The notes beneath the pieces are model-generated. The model saw only the letters and a program-made list of their open reading frames with translations. It was not told the origin of the DNA and searched no databases. A program made the position numbers and the translations under genes. From Minicystis rosea (GTDB taxonomy: Bacteria > Myxococcota_A > Polyangia > Polyangiales > Polyangiaceae), in the NCBI GenBank assembly GCA_001931535.1, contig CP016211.1, positions 10,586,377-10,650,376 on the forward strand: a stretch of DNA of 64,000 nt. The letters are read 5' to 3'. Every line of letters starts with the position of its first letter. Position 1 is the first letter of the stretch. Shown here one piece after another: positions 26,834 to 35,705 of the stretch.

Positions 26834-28150
26834 ATGTACCGTAAGGATGTCAACGAGAGGAGCCCGATGCGTGTCTTCGAGAAATCGATGCACGGCGGGC
26901 TCGGTCGGGGGAACGTTGGCGTGGTTGCGGCCCGCCCGGGCGTCGGCAAGACGCCCCTCCTCGTGCAGATCGCCCTCGACGATCTGATGCGTGACCGCCG
27001 CGTGCTCCACATCTCGCACGAGCACGCGGTGGATCACGTGCGCGCCTACTACGACGAGATCTTCCACGATCTCTGCGCCGTCTGTCGGCTCGAAGCGCAG
27101 GACGCGGTGAAGCTCGACATCGAGCGCCACCGGCTCATCTTCTCGCTGATGTCGCAGGCCGCGGCGTCGCCGCCCTCGCTGCGCGGTGGCCGCTCGAGCC
27201 TCGCGCGCATCCAGGAGACGGTGCAGTTCGCGCGCGACATCGCGCACTTCGCGCCCGACGTCATCGTCATCGACGGCTTCGATCTGGAGCACGCCGGTGA
27301 GGACGCGGCCGTCGCCCTGGCCAAGCTCGCCAAGGATCAGAACGTCGAGCTCTGGCTCGCCGTCCAGTCCGAGGCGCCCAAGGCTCCGAGCGAGCTGCCG
27401 GCGGCGCTGGCTCGCTTCCAGAGCCAGGTGGGCGTGATCGTCTTCCTGCAGCCCGAGCGCGACGTCGTGCGCCTGCGCCTGCTCAAGGATCACGACAGCA
27501 AGGACCTCGCCGATCTGCACCTCCGCCTCGACCCGCACACCATGCGGATCATCGACGAGGACGTGCCGGCGGCGTCCGAGCGCCCGCGCGATCCGCGTCG
27601 CTTCCGCTGCATCTCCGGCGGCAACAAGGGCGCGGAGGCGGCTTTCGGCGCCTGCGCCGAGCGCTACGGCATGACGGAGGTGAACTTCACCTTCGACGGC
27701 CACACGCTCCTCGAGCGCAACCGCGGCATCGTCCAGCTCAGCGAGAACGAGCTGAAGAAGGGCGACTTCAGCCTGGTGAACGCCTCCAAGCGTCTCAACC
27801 GGGTGCTCTCGGAGATCCCGCTCGTGCGCAGCATCCTCCAGACGATCTGGCACCAGATCACCAACGCCAGCCAGGTGTTCGTGGTCGGCGTGATCCAGGA
27901 GGACAACACGGTCCGCGGCGGCACCGGCTGGGGCGCCGAGCTCGCGCGTCTCTGGAAGAAGCCGCTCTACGTCTTCGATCAGCAGAAGCGCGCGTGGTTC
28001 CGCTGGAGCGGCTCGGCCTGGGAGATCTCCGGCCAGCCCACCATCATCAGCGAGTCCTTCGCCGGCATCGGCACGCAGAACCTGACCGACGACGGCCGCG
28101 CGGCCATCAACGACCTGTTCCTGCGCAGCTTCGGCGACCCGTCGAGCTGA
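26834..28150 (+). CDS. RecA-like ATPase fused to SLOG/Rossmann-like domain
   Basis: 438 residues; ATG preceded by GAGGAGG that overlaps the fusA stop, so the two genes are probably cotranscribed. Residues about 10-240 form a RecA/DnaB/KaiC-like ATPase: Walker A ARPGVGKT (33-40), HISHEH after strand 2, Walker B VIVIDGF (143-149), and a sensor-like WLAVQSE (174-180). Residues 258-438 are a separate domain: SGGNKGAEAAFGACAERYG, ERNRGIV, SKRLNR, GGTGWGAELARLWKKPLYVFDQ, GIGT and a C-terminal helix. The Gly-rich GGxxGxE motifs recall the SLOG/lysine-decarboxylase-like Rossmann superfamily that binds nucleotides. I do not know an assigned function. Confidence 0.8.
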   Translation: MYRKDVNERSPMRVFEKSMHGGLGRGNVGVVAARPGVGKTPLLVQIALDDLMRDRRVLHISHEHAVDHVRAYYDEIFHDLCAVCRLEAQDAVKLDIERHRLIFSLMSQAAASPPSLRGGRSSLARIQETVQFARDIAHFAPDVIVIDGFDLEHAGEDAAVALAKLAKDQNVELWLAVQSEAPKAPSELPAALARFQSQVGVIVFLQPERDVVRLRLLKDHDSKDLADLHLRLDPHTMRIIDEDVPAASERPRDPRRFRCISGGNKGAEAAFGACAERYGMTEVNFTFDGHTLLERNRGIVQLSENELKKGDFSLVNASKRLNRVLSEIPLVRSILQTIWHQITNASQVFVVGVIQEDNTVRGGTGWGAELARLWKKPLYVFDQQKRAWFRWSGSAWEISGQPTIISESFAGIGTQNLTDDGRAAINDLFLRSFGDPSS

Positions 28151-28177
28151 GCCCCGACAGCGCTGCCAAAGCGCGAT

Positions 28178-28210
28178 GAAGCCCCCGTTCCAGCCCGGAG
28201 CGGGGGCTTC
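28178..28210 (+). terminator. Terminator after the fusA operon
   Basis: GAAGCCCCCG...CGGGGGCTTC, a 10-bp perfect stem with an inner TCC/GGA extension, 27 nt after the RecA-like stop. Followed by GTCGTTC, a weak T tract. Well placed as the operon terminator. Confidence 0.7.
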
Positions 28211-28474
28211 GTCGTTCATGCCCTCGCGTCGCGTCCCGCTCGGCCTCGCTCACCGCGCCACACGCACCAACGACATCGTCGGCGTTCAACCCGCTCGCAT
28301 CGTGGCCGCGCCGAAGCGCCGGGTGTGAACGGCACCTCTGTGACCTGATCGCCACACCGAGCCTCGAACGCCGCGCCGGGAGCCGTGTTCGGGCCGATGT
28401 CGAGCGCGGGCGCACGGGCCCATCGCTTGCTCTGCGCGCCCGCTGCTCGCGAGGGACGCGAGCGATGAGGTGCG

Positions 28475-29353
28475 ATGATGGGAACGCGGATTGCGAAGCT
28501 CCTTGTGCCGATGGCCGCCGTCTCTTCGCTGGCGCTCGTATCGTGCGCTGCGACCATGAGGGACATCACCTCGGGGAAGATTGGCTGTCCCCCGGAAGAG
28601 GTCGAGATCGTCAAAGACAACGTCGGCTTCACCACCCGCACCTGGACAGCCACCTGCCGCGGCCGGACGTTCTATTGCAGCTCGCGCACCGACACCGCCT
28701 CGACGCTCAACTTCAACAAAGGTGGGATGAGCTCCGGTTTCACGACATACACCGCTGACATCTCTTGTACGGAGGGCAAGCCCGCGCCCGGCGACGTGGC
28801 GGCTGGTGGCTACGAAGGCGTGGCCGCGGACGCGCCTCGCCCCAAGATCCAAGAGGCCCCGAAGGGCGCAGGCGGCTTCTCGTTCGGCATCGATTCGCAG
28901 GCCGCCGCAAAGCTCTGCACCGACGCCGGCCACGCTTGGGACGAGCCCGAAAAAGAGCGCTTTCGTTGCAGCGGCACGGCCGTCGACATCGGTTACAAGG
29001 CCACGAGCCGGCTCCGCTTCTGCGGTGGAAAGCTGTGCGCCGTCACCCTCAACGTCGATCTCGCCGACGAAGAGAAGGCACGATGGGTGACCCGTTATCG
29101 GTCCATTCAGGGCGCCATCGTCCACAAGTATGGTCAAACGACGGCGCGCGCCGACGAGATCGCGCCCGAATGCACGAGCCAGCTCCCCGTGTGCCTCGAT
29201 CGCGGCAATGCCTCGATGGAGTCGAAATGGCATTGGGCAGGTGGCCAATCCATCCGCCTGGCGCTCGGTCGAATCGACGGTGAGGTGGGCATCGGCATCG
29301 TCTACCGCGACGGCACGCAAGACGGGCCGAAGCCCAAGGCCGATGGCCTGTGA
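28475..29353 (+). CDS. Lipoprotein, paralogue 1 of a tandem pair
   Basis: 292 residues (ATGATG start, GAGGTG upstream). Signal peptide ends LALVSC. The N-terminal part has a small Cys-containing module (GKIGCPPEEVEI...WTATCRGRTFYCSS). The C-terminal half begins PKGAGGFSFGIDSQAAAKLC and has DAGHAWDEPEKERFRCSGTAVDIG, RLRFCGGKLCAVTLNVDLADEEKARWV and KWHWAGGQSIRLALGRID. The next gene repeats this order throughout. The family is unknown to me; paired Cys suggest disulfides, and the GKLC...WDEP...RCSGT block is the family's hallmark. Confidence 0.75.
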   Translation: MMGTRIAKLLVPMAAVSSLALVSCAATMRDITSGKIGCPPEEVEIVKDNVGFTTRTWTATCRGRTFYCSSRTDTASTLNFNKGGMSSGFTTYTADISCTEGKPAPGDVAAGGYEGVAADAPRPKIQEAPKGAGGFSFGIDSQAAAKLCTDAGHAWDEPEKERFRCSGTAVDIGYKATSRLRFCGGKLCAVTLNVDLADEEKARWVTRYRSIQGAIVHKYGQTTARADEIAPECTSQLPVCLDRGNASMESKWHWAGGQSIRLALGRIDGEVGIGIVYRDGTQDGPKPKADGL

Positions 29354-29514
29354 CGGCCGCGCCAAGCAACATCGATTGACGATCCGCGCGTCCCCCATCG
29401 CTTGACGCTGCCCGCATGGCATCGTCGCTCGGCCGCTGCCGCGAATCCTGGGATCGTCGATTGCTATGGCCCCGTCGCCGGCTCGCAATGGATGCGCGCC
29501 GCGATGGGGTGACG

Positions 29515-30447
29515 ATGGAAACCAACACGCTCCCGAGGGCGCCGCGCAGGCTCGACGGTGAAAAGGCAAGCCTCGGGCTTCCGGCCAAGCTCGCTTTGCC
29601 GATGGGCGCCGCGCTCGCGCTCACGCTGACCTCGTGCGCCGCATCGCGGATGAGGGACCTCTCCTCGGCGAAGCTCGGCTGCGCGCCGGAAGAGACCGCC
29701 ATCTCCAATGAGCACTTCGGCCTCAATGCCAGCACCTGGACTGCGACCTGCCGCGGCCGCACCTTCCATTGCACCTCGCGCGAAAGTGCCATTTCCAAGG
29801 CCAATCCGAGCCCTGCCGGCAAGAAGGCGCCCGAGGTCGAAATCACCAAGCTCACCCCTGACGTCTCCTGCGTCGAGGCGAAGCCGAAGGAGACCTCCGC
29901 GCGCGTCGAGCCGCGCGAAGCGCCAGCGCGCAAGATCGAGACGCCCGACATCGCGCCCAAGGGCGCGGGCGGCTTCTCGTTCGGCATGGATGTGCTCACC
30001 GCCGGGAAGCTCTGCATCAACGCCGGGCATCGCTGGGACGAGCCCGAGAAGGACCAATATCGATGCAGCGGCACCGTGGCCGACATCGGGCATCCGGCCG
30101 AGACGCGCCTTCGCTTCTGCGACGAGAAGCTGTGCGCCATCCACCTCGATGTTCACCTCGCGGACGAGAAGGGCTCCGAATGGGTGGCCCTCTACCAAGA
30201 CCTCTGGAGAGCCCTCGCCGTGCGATACGGCAACACCAGCAAGCGCGCCGACCAGATCCCCTCGACCTGCAAAGAACGCATGACCGAATGTCTCGAGGAC
30301 GGGACGGCGCGCCTGGACTCACGATGGCAGTGGCCGGATGGCAAATCCATTCGCCTGCTGCTCGGCCGGATCGGCAAAGAGCCGGGCATCGAAATCACCT
30401 ATCGCGACACCGCCCGTGAAGCACCGAAGGTGCCCGCGGGGCTTTGA
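29515..30447 (+). CDS. Lipoprotein, paralogue 2 of a tandem pair
   Basis: 310 residues from ATG 29515, chosen because its upstream GATGGGGTGACG matches the GATGAGGTGCG before paralogue 1; the frame is open to 29416. A long n-region precedes the hydrophobic core LALPMGAALALTLTSC. The rest mirrors paralogue 1: SAKLGCAPEETAI, TWTATCRGRTFHC, PKGAGGFSFGMDVLTAGKLC, AGHRWDEPEKDQYRCSGTVADIG, RLRFCDEKLCAIHLDVHLADEKGSEWV, RWQWPDGKSIRLLLGRIGKEPGIEITYRD. The middle linker is charged and diverged. Same orientation, 161 nt after paralogue 1. Confidence 0.75.
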   Translation: METNTLPRAPRRLDGEKASLGLPAKLALPMGAALALTLTSCAASRMRDLSSAKLGCAPEETAISNEHFGLNASTWTATCRGRTFHCTSRESAISKANPSPAGKKAPEVEITKLTPDVSCVEAKPKETSARVEPREAPARKIETPDIAPKGAGGFSFGMDVLTAGKLCINAGHRWDEPEKDQYRCSGTVADIGHPAETRLRFCDEKLCAIHLDVHLADEKGSEWVALYQDLWRALAVRYGNTSKRADQIPSTCKERMTECLEDGTARLDSRWQWPDGKSIRLLLGRIGKEPGIEITYRDTAREAPKVPAGL

Positions 30448-30554
30448 GCAGCAACCGACACGTCGCCGCCGGAGGATGGTGCAATTAGGATCGCCCGGCG
30501 GCGAAGCCTCACCGCGACCCTGGCCCGAGCCTGCTTCATCGAGATAGAGTCTTC

Positions 30555-31262
30555 GTGGAGCGCGCCGTGAAGAACTTCTCGAGCTACGTCACCGCGTTCG
30601 ACCCCAGCTTCCCGTCTCGTATCCAGGGCGCCACCCAAGTCGAAATCGACGAGCTCGAGGCCGTGTCCGGCCATGTCTTGCCGACGTTCTACCGAGAGTT
30701 CTTGCTCTCGATGGGACACAAGGATGACGGGTGCCTGAGCCAGCAGGACATCGAGGCGGACGTTCCAGCCCTCGTATCCTATTATCGCGAAGCCGTCGCT
30801 ACGGGTGAGGATGAAGTCCCGCGAGACAGCATTGTGGTCGCGGTTGGATTCTCGATCGAAAAACTATGCTTGGAAGCACGTGACGGTGGGGGCCTGTGGA
30901 ACTGTGATCTCGCCACGAAGCACAAGCTCTGGGCCGAGTCCCTAGAGAACTGGCTTTTTCAGTGGGCATACCTCAAATACCGCACGCGCGCTTTCCCGTA
31001 CTTCGCCTGTTACAGCGCGGCCACACGTATCAGGTTCCTCGAGCCAGCGCGCGCGGAGGCACATCGCCGGGGCTTCAAGGAGCAATGGTTTTCGGATCGG
31101 GTCACGCTATGCACGGAGACCTCGGACGCGGTGCTCATCGTTCAGCAGATGGCGCATGATCCACCGGCGATCGCGATCGCTGGACGTGACGCGTCGGGAG
31201 GAGAATCGTTCATTCGACATCTCGTCCAGACGACGGGCGTGGCTCTGCAGCGGCAGCTCTGA
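30555..31262 (+). CDS. SMI1/KNR4 (SUKH) family protein
   Basis: 235 residues, GTG start. The N-terminal block ATQVEIDELEAVSGHVLPTFYREFLLSMG is the SUKH signature (a helix, then LPxxYxxFL). The middle contains CDLATKHKLWAESLENWLFQWAYLKYRTRAFPYFACY. SUKH proteins are commonly immunity partners of secreted nuclease or deaminase toxins. No toxin gene is adjacent. Codon use and base composition here are visibly less G+C-rich than the flanks, and the small gene that follows shares this. Both suggest acquired DNA. Confidence 0.75.
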   Translation: MERAVKNFSSYVTAFDPSFPSRIQGATQVEIDELEAVSGHVLPTFYREFLLSMGHKDDGCLSQQDIEADVPALVSYYREAVATGEDEVPRDSIVVAVGFSIEKLCLEARDGGGLWNCDLATKHKLWAESLENWLFQWAYLKYRTRAFPYFACYSAATRIRFLEPARAEAHRRGFKEQWFSDRVTLCTETSDAVLIVQQMAHDPPAIAIAGRDASGGESFIRHLVQTTGVALQRQL

Positions 31263-31267
31263 GCCTC

Positions 31268-31534
31268 GTGGATGCCAAGGTCATGAAAACGCTGCTTCTC
31301 AATATTCGCCCCGAAGGGCGCGCGGACCACTACGTTGTCGATGTCGATGTCGATGACGTCCAAAAGAGCTTCGTTGCGCAGGCGTCCTCAGACGGTTCCG
31401 TCTATTTCTACGACCGCGAATACGGGGTCATGCGAAGGCATCGGCCCCTCCTCGGAGACATCGTTCCCCTGATCGTTCGTTTCCATGAAGGCGAACGACT
31501 GCAATTCCCGATCGACCTTCATAAGGACATCTGA
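31268..31534 (+). CDS. Small hypothetical protein
   Basis: 88 residues, GTG 31268 six nt after the SUKH stop, or ATG 31283 (MKTLLLNIRP). Beta-strand-rich sequence with VVDVDVDDVQKSF, DGSVYFYDREYG and FPIDLHKDI; no signal peptide, no known family. Spacing and shared composition suggest it is cotranscribed with the SUKH gene, perhaps part of the same mobile immunity cassette. Confidence 0.55.
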   Translation: MDAKVMKTLLLNIRPEGRADHYVVDVDVDDVQKSFVAQASSDGSVYFYDREYGVMRRHRPLLGDIVPLIVRFHEGERLQFPIDLHKDI

Positions 31535-31614
31535 ACGGGCTCCTCACCCATCACAGCATCCTCGAGGCAGTGAGAGCGCCTTTGCTAGCCAGGCGCCCTC
31601 ACTCCCTCTCGCCA

Positions 31615-34071
31615 TCACATCTTGATCCGCTTCATCTCCGGATCGTACATCGGCCGGAGCGACGCCACCGCAGGGTACAGCTTCCCAGCGATATCCACTT
31701 CCCAGCTCCCGTTGTCCAAATACGCCTGGTCCACCGGCTCGCCGCCCTCGACCATCGCCAGGCCCACCGCGCCGCCGAGCGTGAATCCATACGACGCGGC
31801 CCGCACGTACCCCACCGGGCGGCCGTTGCGGCGCACGACCTCGGCGTGGAACATCAAGGGATTGGGGTCCTTCACCAGAACCTGCACCAATCGGCGCGTC
31901 AGCGGCCCCGCGGCCTTCTTGGCCAACACAGCATCACGGCCGATGAAGCCGCCGGGCTTTTTCAGGTCGACGGCGAAGCCGAGGCCGACCTCGAGCACGG
32001 AGTCGGTGTTGTCGATGTCGTGGCCGTAGTCGCGGTAGCCCTTTTCCATGCGGAGGCTGGCGAGGGCTTTGAGGCCGGCGTGGCGGAGGCCTACGGGCTC
32101 GCCGGCGGCGATGAGGCGGTCGTAGACGTGGGTGGCCTGCTCGGTGGGCACGTAGAGCTCGTAGCCGAGCTCGCCGAGGTAGGTGATGCGCACGCAGAGG
32201 GCGCGGGCGAAGCCGATGTCGATCTCTTTGGCGGCGCGGAAGGGGAAGGCTTCGTTCGAGAGATCGGCGGTGGTGAGGGATTGCAGGAGCTCGCGGGAGC
32301 GGGGGCCTTGCACGTTGATTTGGGCGTAGCCGGAGGTCACGTCGGTGACGAAGGCGTGCGCGTCGTCGGGGATGTGGCGGCGCATCCACGTGAGGACGTG
32401 GCGATGGGCCGTGTCGGAGGCGACGACCCAATAGCGCTCGTCGTCGAGCTTGGTGACCGTGAGATCGGCTTCGAGGGTGCCGCCCTCGTTGAGCCATTGC
32501 GTGTAGGTGATGAGGCCGGGCGCGCCGTCGACGTTGTTGGCCGAGATGTGATTGAGCACCTTCCCGGCGTCGCGGCCTTGCACCCAGAATTTCGACATGA
32601 AGGACATGTCCATGAGGATCACGCCTTCACGCGTGGCCCGGTGCTCGGCCTCCCAGTGCTTGAACCAATGTTGGCGGCCCCAGGACAGCTCGACTTCGGG
32701 CTTCTCCCCGGGCGGCGCAAACCAATCTGCGCCTTCCCAGCCGCTCACGTCCTTGAAGTAGGCGCCGCGGGCGGCCAGGCGATCGTGGAGGGCCGATTTC
32801 TTGGCGCCGCGGGCCGTCTGCATGGAGCGCGTGGGGTAGTGGCATTGGTAGACCATGCCGAGCGACTCCACGGTGCGGGTGCGGCGGTATTCGGGGTTCG
32901 ACTGGTAGGTGTGCAGTCGATCGATGTTCATCCCGGTGACGTCCATGTCGGGACGGCCGGTGATGATCCAATGGGCGAGCATGCGGCCCAGGCCGCCGCC
33001 GGTGAGGATGCCAATCGAGTTGAGGCCGGCCGCCACGAAGCAGTTCTTGAGCTCGGGCGCTTCGCCGACGACGGGGCGGAGATCGGGCGTGAAGCTCTCC
33101 GGACCGCAGAAGAACTTGCGCACGCCCACCTCGAGCGAGACGGGGACGCGGCGCATGGCGCGCTCCAGATAAGGGCCCATGCGGTCCCAATCGGGAGAGA
33201 TCTCGCCGAAGGAGAAGTCCTCCGGGACGCCGCCGATCTTCCAGGGAGCGCACTCGGGCTCGAAGAGGCCAATCATCAGGCCGCCGACCTCTTCACGGTA
33301 GTAACCGTGGGAGGCCGGATCTTCGAGGACCGGGAAAGAGCCGGACATCCCGGGGATCTTGTCGGTGATGAGATAATAGTGCTCGGCCGATTGCAGGGGG
33401 ATGTTGATACCCACTTTGTCGCCGATCTGGCGGGCCCACATGCCGGTGCAATTGACCACGTACTCGGCCTCGATGGCGCCGAACGGGGTCTCCACGCCGG
33501 TCACCACACCGCGCTTTTGCCGGATGTTGGTGACGGGGACGCCCTCGAAGATCTGCACGCCTTGAAGCTTCGCGCCCTTGGCGAGAGACATGGTGACGTC
33601 GACCGGGTTGGCGGTGCCGTCCTCCTTCACGTAGAAGCCGGCGAGGATGTCGTCGGTGCGGGCGAGGGGGAAGAGATCGCGCACCTCGGAGGGCGAGATC
33701 TCGTGCACGTCGACGCCGCAATAACGATTGAAGGTGGAGACGCGGCGATACTCTTCGAGGCGGTCGGGCTCGCTCGCCACCTCGATGAAGCCGACGGGCT
33801 TGAAGCCCGTGCCGAGGCCCGTCTCCGCTTCCAGCTTGGAATAGAGATCGCGCGTGTATTTGCGCATTTCGGTCGACGTTTCGGACGTCGATCCGAAGGT
33901 CACGATGAGGCCGGCGGCGTGCCACGTGGTGCCGGAGGTGAGCCGGTCGCGCTCGAGGAGCACCACGTCTTTCCACCCCATGTGGGCCAAGTGATAGGCC
34001 ACGGAGCAGCCAATGATTCCACCCCCGACGACCACCACACGAGCATGCTTCGGCAACACCGGATCGGACAT
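31615..34071 (-). CDS. FAD oxidoreductase-GcvT fusion, dimethylglycine/sarcosine dehydrogenase-like
   Basis: 818 residues. The N-terminal DAO-type flavin domain starts VVVVGGGIIGCSVAYHLA, with LLERDRLTSGTTWHAAG, the segment carrying the flavin-linking His in this family. A FAO_M-like bridge follows (KGYRRT..). The C-terminal half from about 430 is a GcvT/aminomethyltransferase fold (GVILMDMSFMSKFWVQGRDAGKVLNHI, YAQINVQGPRSRELLQSLT, GELGYELYVPTEQATHVYDRLI). Such fusions demethylate dimethylglycine or sarcosine and pass the one-carbon unit to tetrahydrofolate; the mitochondrial PDPR homologue has lost this. Which substrate applies cannot be decided. The gene stands alone. Confidence 0.85.
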   Translation of the reverse strand: MSDPVLPKHARVVVVGGGIIGCSVAYHLAHMGWKDVVLLERDRLTSGTTWHAAGLIVTFGSTSETSTEMRKYTRDLYSKLEAETGLGTGFKPVGFIEVASEPDRLEEYRRVSTFNRYCGVDVHEISPSEVRDLFPLARTDDILAGFYVKEDGTANPVDVTMSLAKGAKLQGVQIFEGVPVTNIRQKRGVVTGVETPFGAIEAEYVVNCTGMWARQIGDKVGINIPLQSAEHYYLITDKIPGMSGSFPVLEDPASHGYYREEVGGLMIGLFEPECAPWKIGGVPEDFSFGEISPDWDRMGPYLERAMRRVPVSLEVGVRKFFCGPESFTPDLRPVVGEAPELKNCFVAAGLNSIGILTGGGLGRMLAHWIITGRPDMDVTGMNIDRLHTYQSNPEYRRTRTVESLGMVYQCHYPTRSMQTARGAKKSALHDRLAARGAYFKDVSGWEGADWFAPPGEKPEVELSWGRQHWFKHWEAEHRATREGVILMDMSFMSKFWVQGRDAGKVLNHISANNVDGAPGLITYTQWLNEGGTLEADLTVTKLDDERYWVVASDTAHRHVLTWMRRHIPDDAHAFVTDVTSGYAQINVQGPRSRELLQSLTTADLSNEAFPFRAAKEIDIGFARALCVRITYLGELGYELYVPTEQATHVYDRLIAAGEPVGLRHAGLKALASLRMEKGYRDYGHDIDNTDSVLEVGLGFAVDLKKPGGFIGRDAVLAKKAAGPLTRRLVQVLVKDPNPLMFHAEVVRRNGRPVGYVRAASYGFTLGGAVGLAMVEGGEPVDQAYLDNGSWEVDIAGKLYPAVASLRPMYDPEMKRIKM

Positions 34072-34263
34072 ACGGCGCCGAGGATAGCTCTATCCCACCG
34101 AGAGGCGACAGCTCCGTTGTGAGCTCGGCCGCAACTCTCCCGGATGCCGGACAGCGTTCAATCTCGGAAATGATGCGCACGAGCGCGCGCGCGCTCACGC
34201 ACCGCCCGGCGCTCCAAGGCATTCACAAGGGATCGCGCGACGCGCGATCCCGCGCGAAAACCG

Positions 34264-34698
34264 CTACTTCGCGTGCTTGTCGAGGAGCTTCGCGAGGCGC
34301 GGGACGGCGTCCTCGACGTTCTTCTTGGCGGAGCCGCGGAGTTTTTCGTACGTGCCGCGCACGACGGAGCTCTTGGCGTTCTTGGACTTCGCGTCGGTGA
34401 CGGCGAGGAGCGCATCGGCGACACGCGACTTGTTGGAGGTGAAGTGAGCCACGGCGTCGCCCTTCTTCAGGCCTTCGTCCCAGATCGGATCGATGGCTTG
34501 GGCGAACTCGGGCAGGAGCTTCTCGACCACTTCGGTGATGAAGCCCGGCTTGATGCCCTTGACGGCCGCGTAACCCGCTTTGACCGCGAGGCCCGAGAGG
34601 CCGCCCTTATCGGCCACTTCCTCGTCGATCATCGTGCAGCAGTCTTTGATGATGACGCCCTTTTTGCTCGCGTCGTTGATGGCGCCGGAAAGGCTCAT
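34264..34698 (-). CDS. Hypothetical helical protein (DUF6918-like)
   Basis: 144 residues. Two in-frame ATGs (34704 and 34698) follow a perfect GGAGGA. The SD lies 7 nt from 34698 but only 1 nt from 34704, which decides for MSLSGAINDASKKGV. Helical throughout, with EVADKGGLSGLAVKAGYAAVKGIKPGF, VVEKLLPEFAQAIDPIWDE, VADALLAVTDAKSK, TYEKLRGSAKKNVEDAVPRLAKLLDKHAK. I believe this matches a family annotated as DUF6918, but am not certain. No signal peptide; function unknown. Confidence 0.75.
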   Translation of the reverse strand: MSLSGAINDASKKGVIIKDCCTMIDEEVADKGGLSGLAVKAGYAAVKGIKPGFITEVVEKLLPEFAQAIDPIWDEGLKKGDAVAHFTSNKSRVADALLAVTDAKSKNAKSSVVRGTYEKLRGSAKKNVEDAVPRLAKLLDKHAK

Positions 34699-34864
34699 GG
34701 TCATTCCTCCGTAGAAGGTCCGGCGCCATACCACACCTCCCGGCCCCCGCGCGAGGAACGTCATCACGGCCTCGCGACGTCGAGCGGACGGTCAGCATCG
34801 AAAGTACGGAGAACCCCGGCGAGAAATTCCTTGAAGCTCGCTCGGGAGAGGAACGGGGGACGCG

Positions 34865-35503
34865 ATGAACGGAACGGGCAACGAGCGGAACGGATCGTTC
34901 GCCGACGCGAGCGCTCCGGACGACGAACCAGCGGTTTACGACACCGATCAAACGTACCAGCGCGATCTGCGGAGCCTGGTGGCGCAGGCCTATGCCGAGC
35001 TGCCGCCTCTGCCCGCACGCGATGAAGAGATCGTCGAGGTGCCGCCCAGCGTGCGTGCGGCAATTCGCCTGACGGACTCGCTGATACCGATCGTCCCACC
35101 GGACGAGCCGCCGCCGGCGCCCGTCGTCACGCCGGCGGCGCGCATGGCGAGCCGCGGGGCCATGGTCGGCGGCGTGGTGCTCCTCACCCTGGGTTTCGTG
35201 GCACTCGCGCGCTTCGCGCCCACGGCGCCGCCGCCGCCCGCAGAGGTCGCCCGCGCCGTGGACGCGCTCGGCTTGCCTCCGCCGGTGGAGACCGCCGCGC
35301 CCGCCCCGCGCGCTCCAGAAGCGAAGCCGGAGCCTGCGACCACACCGCAGGTCGAGCCATCGAGCAAGCCGATCCGCATGCGCAAAGCGCAGCCACCGGC
35401 GAAGGCTCAACCGCAGGCGCCTGCCTCTCCACCGCCGCTGATGGACGCCATCACGGACGCCGTGCGCCGCCGCTCGGGCGAGGCATCCGCACCGCGGCGC
35501 TGA
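34865..35503 (+). CDS. Single-pass membrane protein with Pro-rich exterior
   Basis: 212 residues, ATG 34865 after GAGG/GGGG. The N-terminal cytosolic part (1-95) is acidic, with a short helix (QRDLRSLVAQAYAELP) and SVRAAIRLTDSLIP. One transmembrane segment follows (about 100-116: AMVGGVVLLTLGFVALARFA), then a Pro/Ala/Lys tail to the end. No known family; the arrangement recalls anti-sigma or TonB-like membrane adaptors, but no such domain is seen. Confidence 0.65.
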   Translation: MNGTGNERNGSFADASAPDDEPAVYDTDQTYQRDLRSLVAQAYAELPPLPARDEEIVEVPPSVRAAIRLTDSLIPIVPPDEPPPAPVVTPAARMASRGAMVGGVVLLTLGFVALARFAPTAPPPPAEVARAVDALGLPPPVETAAPAPRAPEAKPEPATTPQVEPSSKPIRMRKAQPPAKAQPQAPASPPPLMDAITDAVRRRSGEASAPRR

Positions 35504-35530
35504 TCACGGGTCGGCTCATCCAGCGAGGGA

Positions 35531-35554
35531 GATGGGGTCGCATGCGGCCCCATC
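35531..35554. terminator. Bidirectional hairpin between convergent genes
   Basis: GATGGGGTCG-CATG-CGGCCCCATC, a 10-bp stem including one T-G pair, 27 nt after the stop at 35503. It separates that gene from the convergent ABC ATPase. Confidence 0.55.
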
Positions 35555-35705
35555 GGCCCTGTCGCTGGCACACCCACGTGCCATCTTCGATGGTCGTATT
35601 GGGCATTGGCGCCGATAAATCCATTTTGACCTCCGCTCCACGCGGTGCCGACGAGGAGCAGAATGGCTTTGGCTTTCACATGCTCACGCCGAATGGAGAC
35701 CCTGC

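Noticed and set aside
35407-35679. Minus-strand 90-residue frame with a weak signal-like start
   Set aside because: Overlaps the end of the Pro-rich membrane protein gene and a hairpin; no convincing SD or domain.
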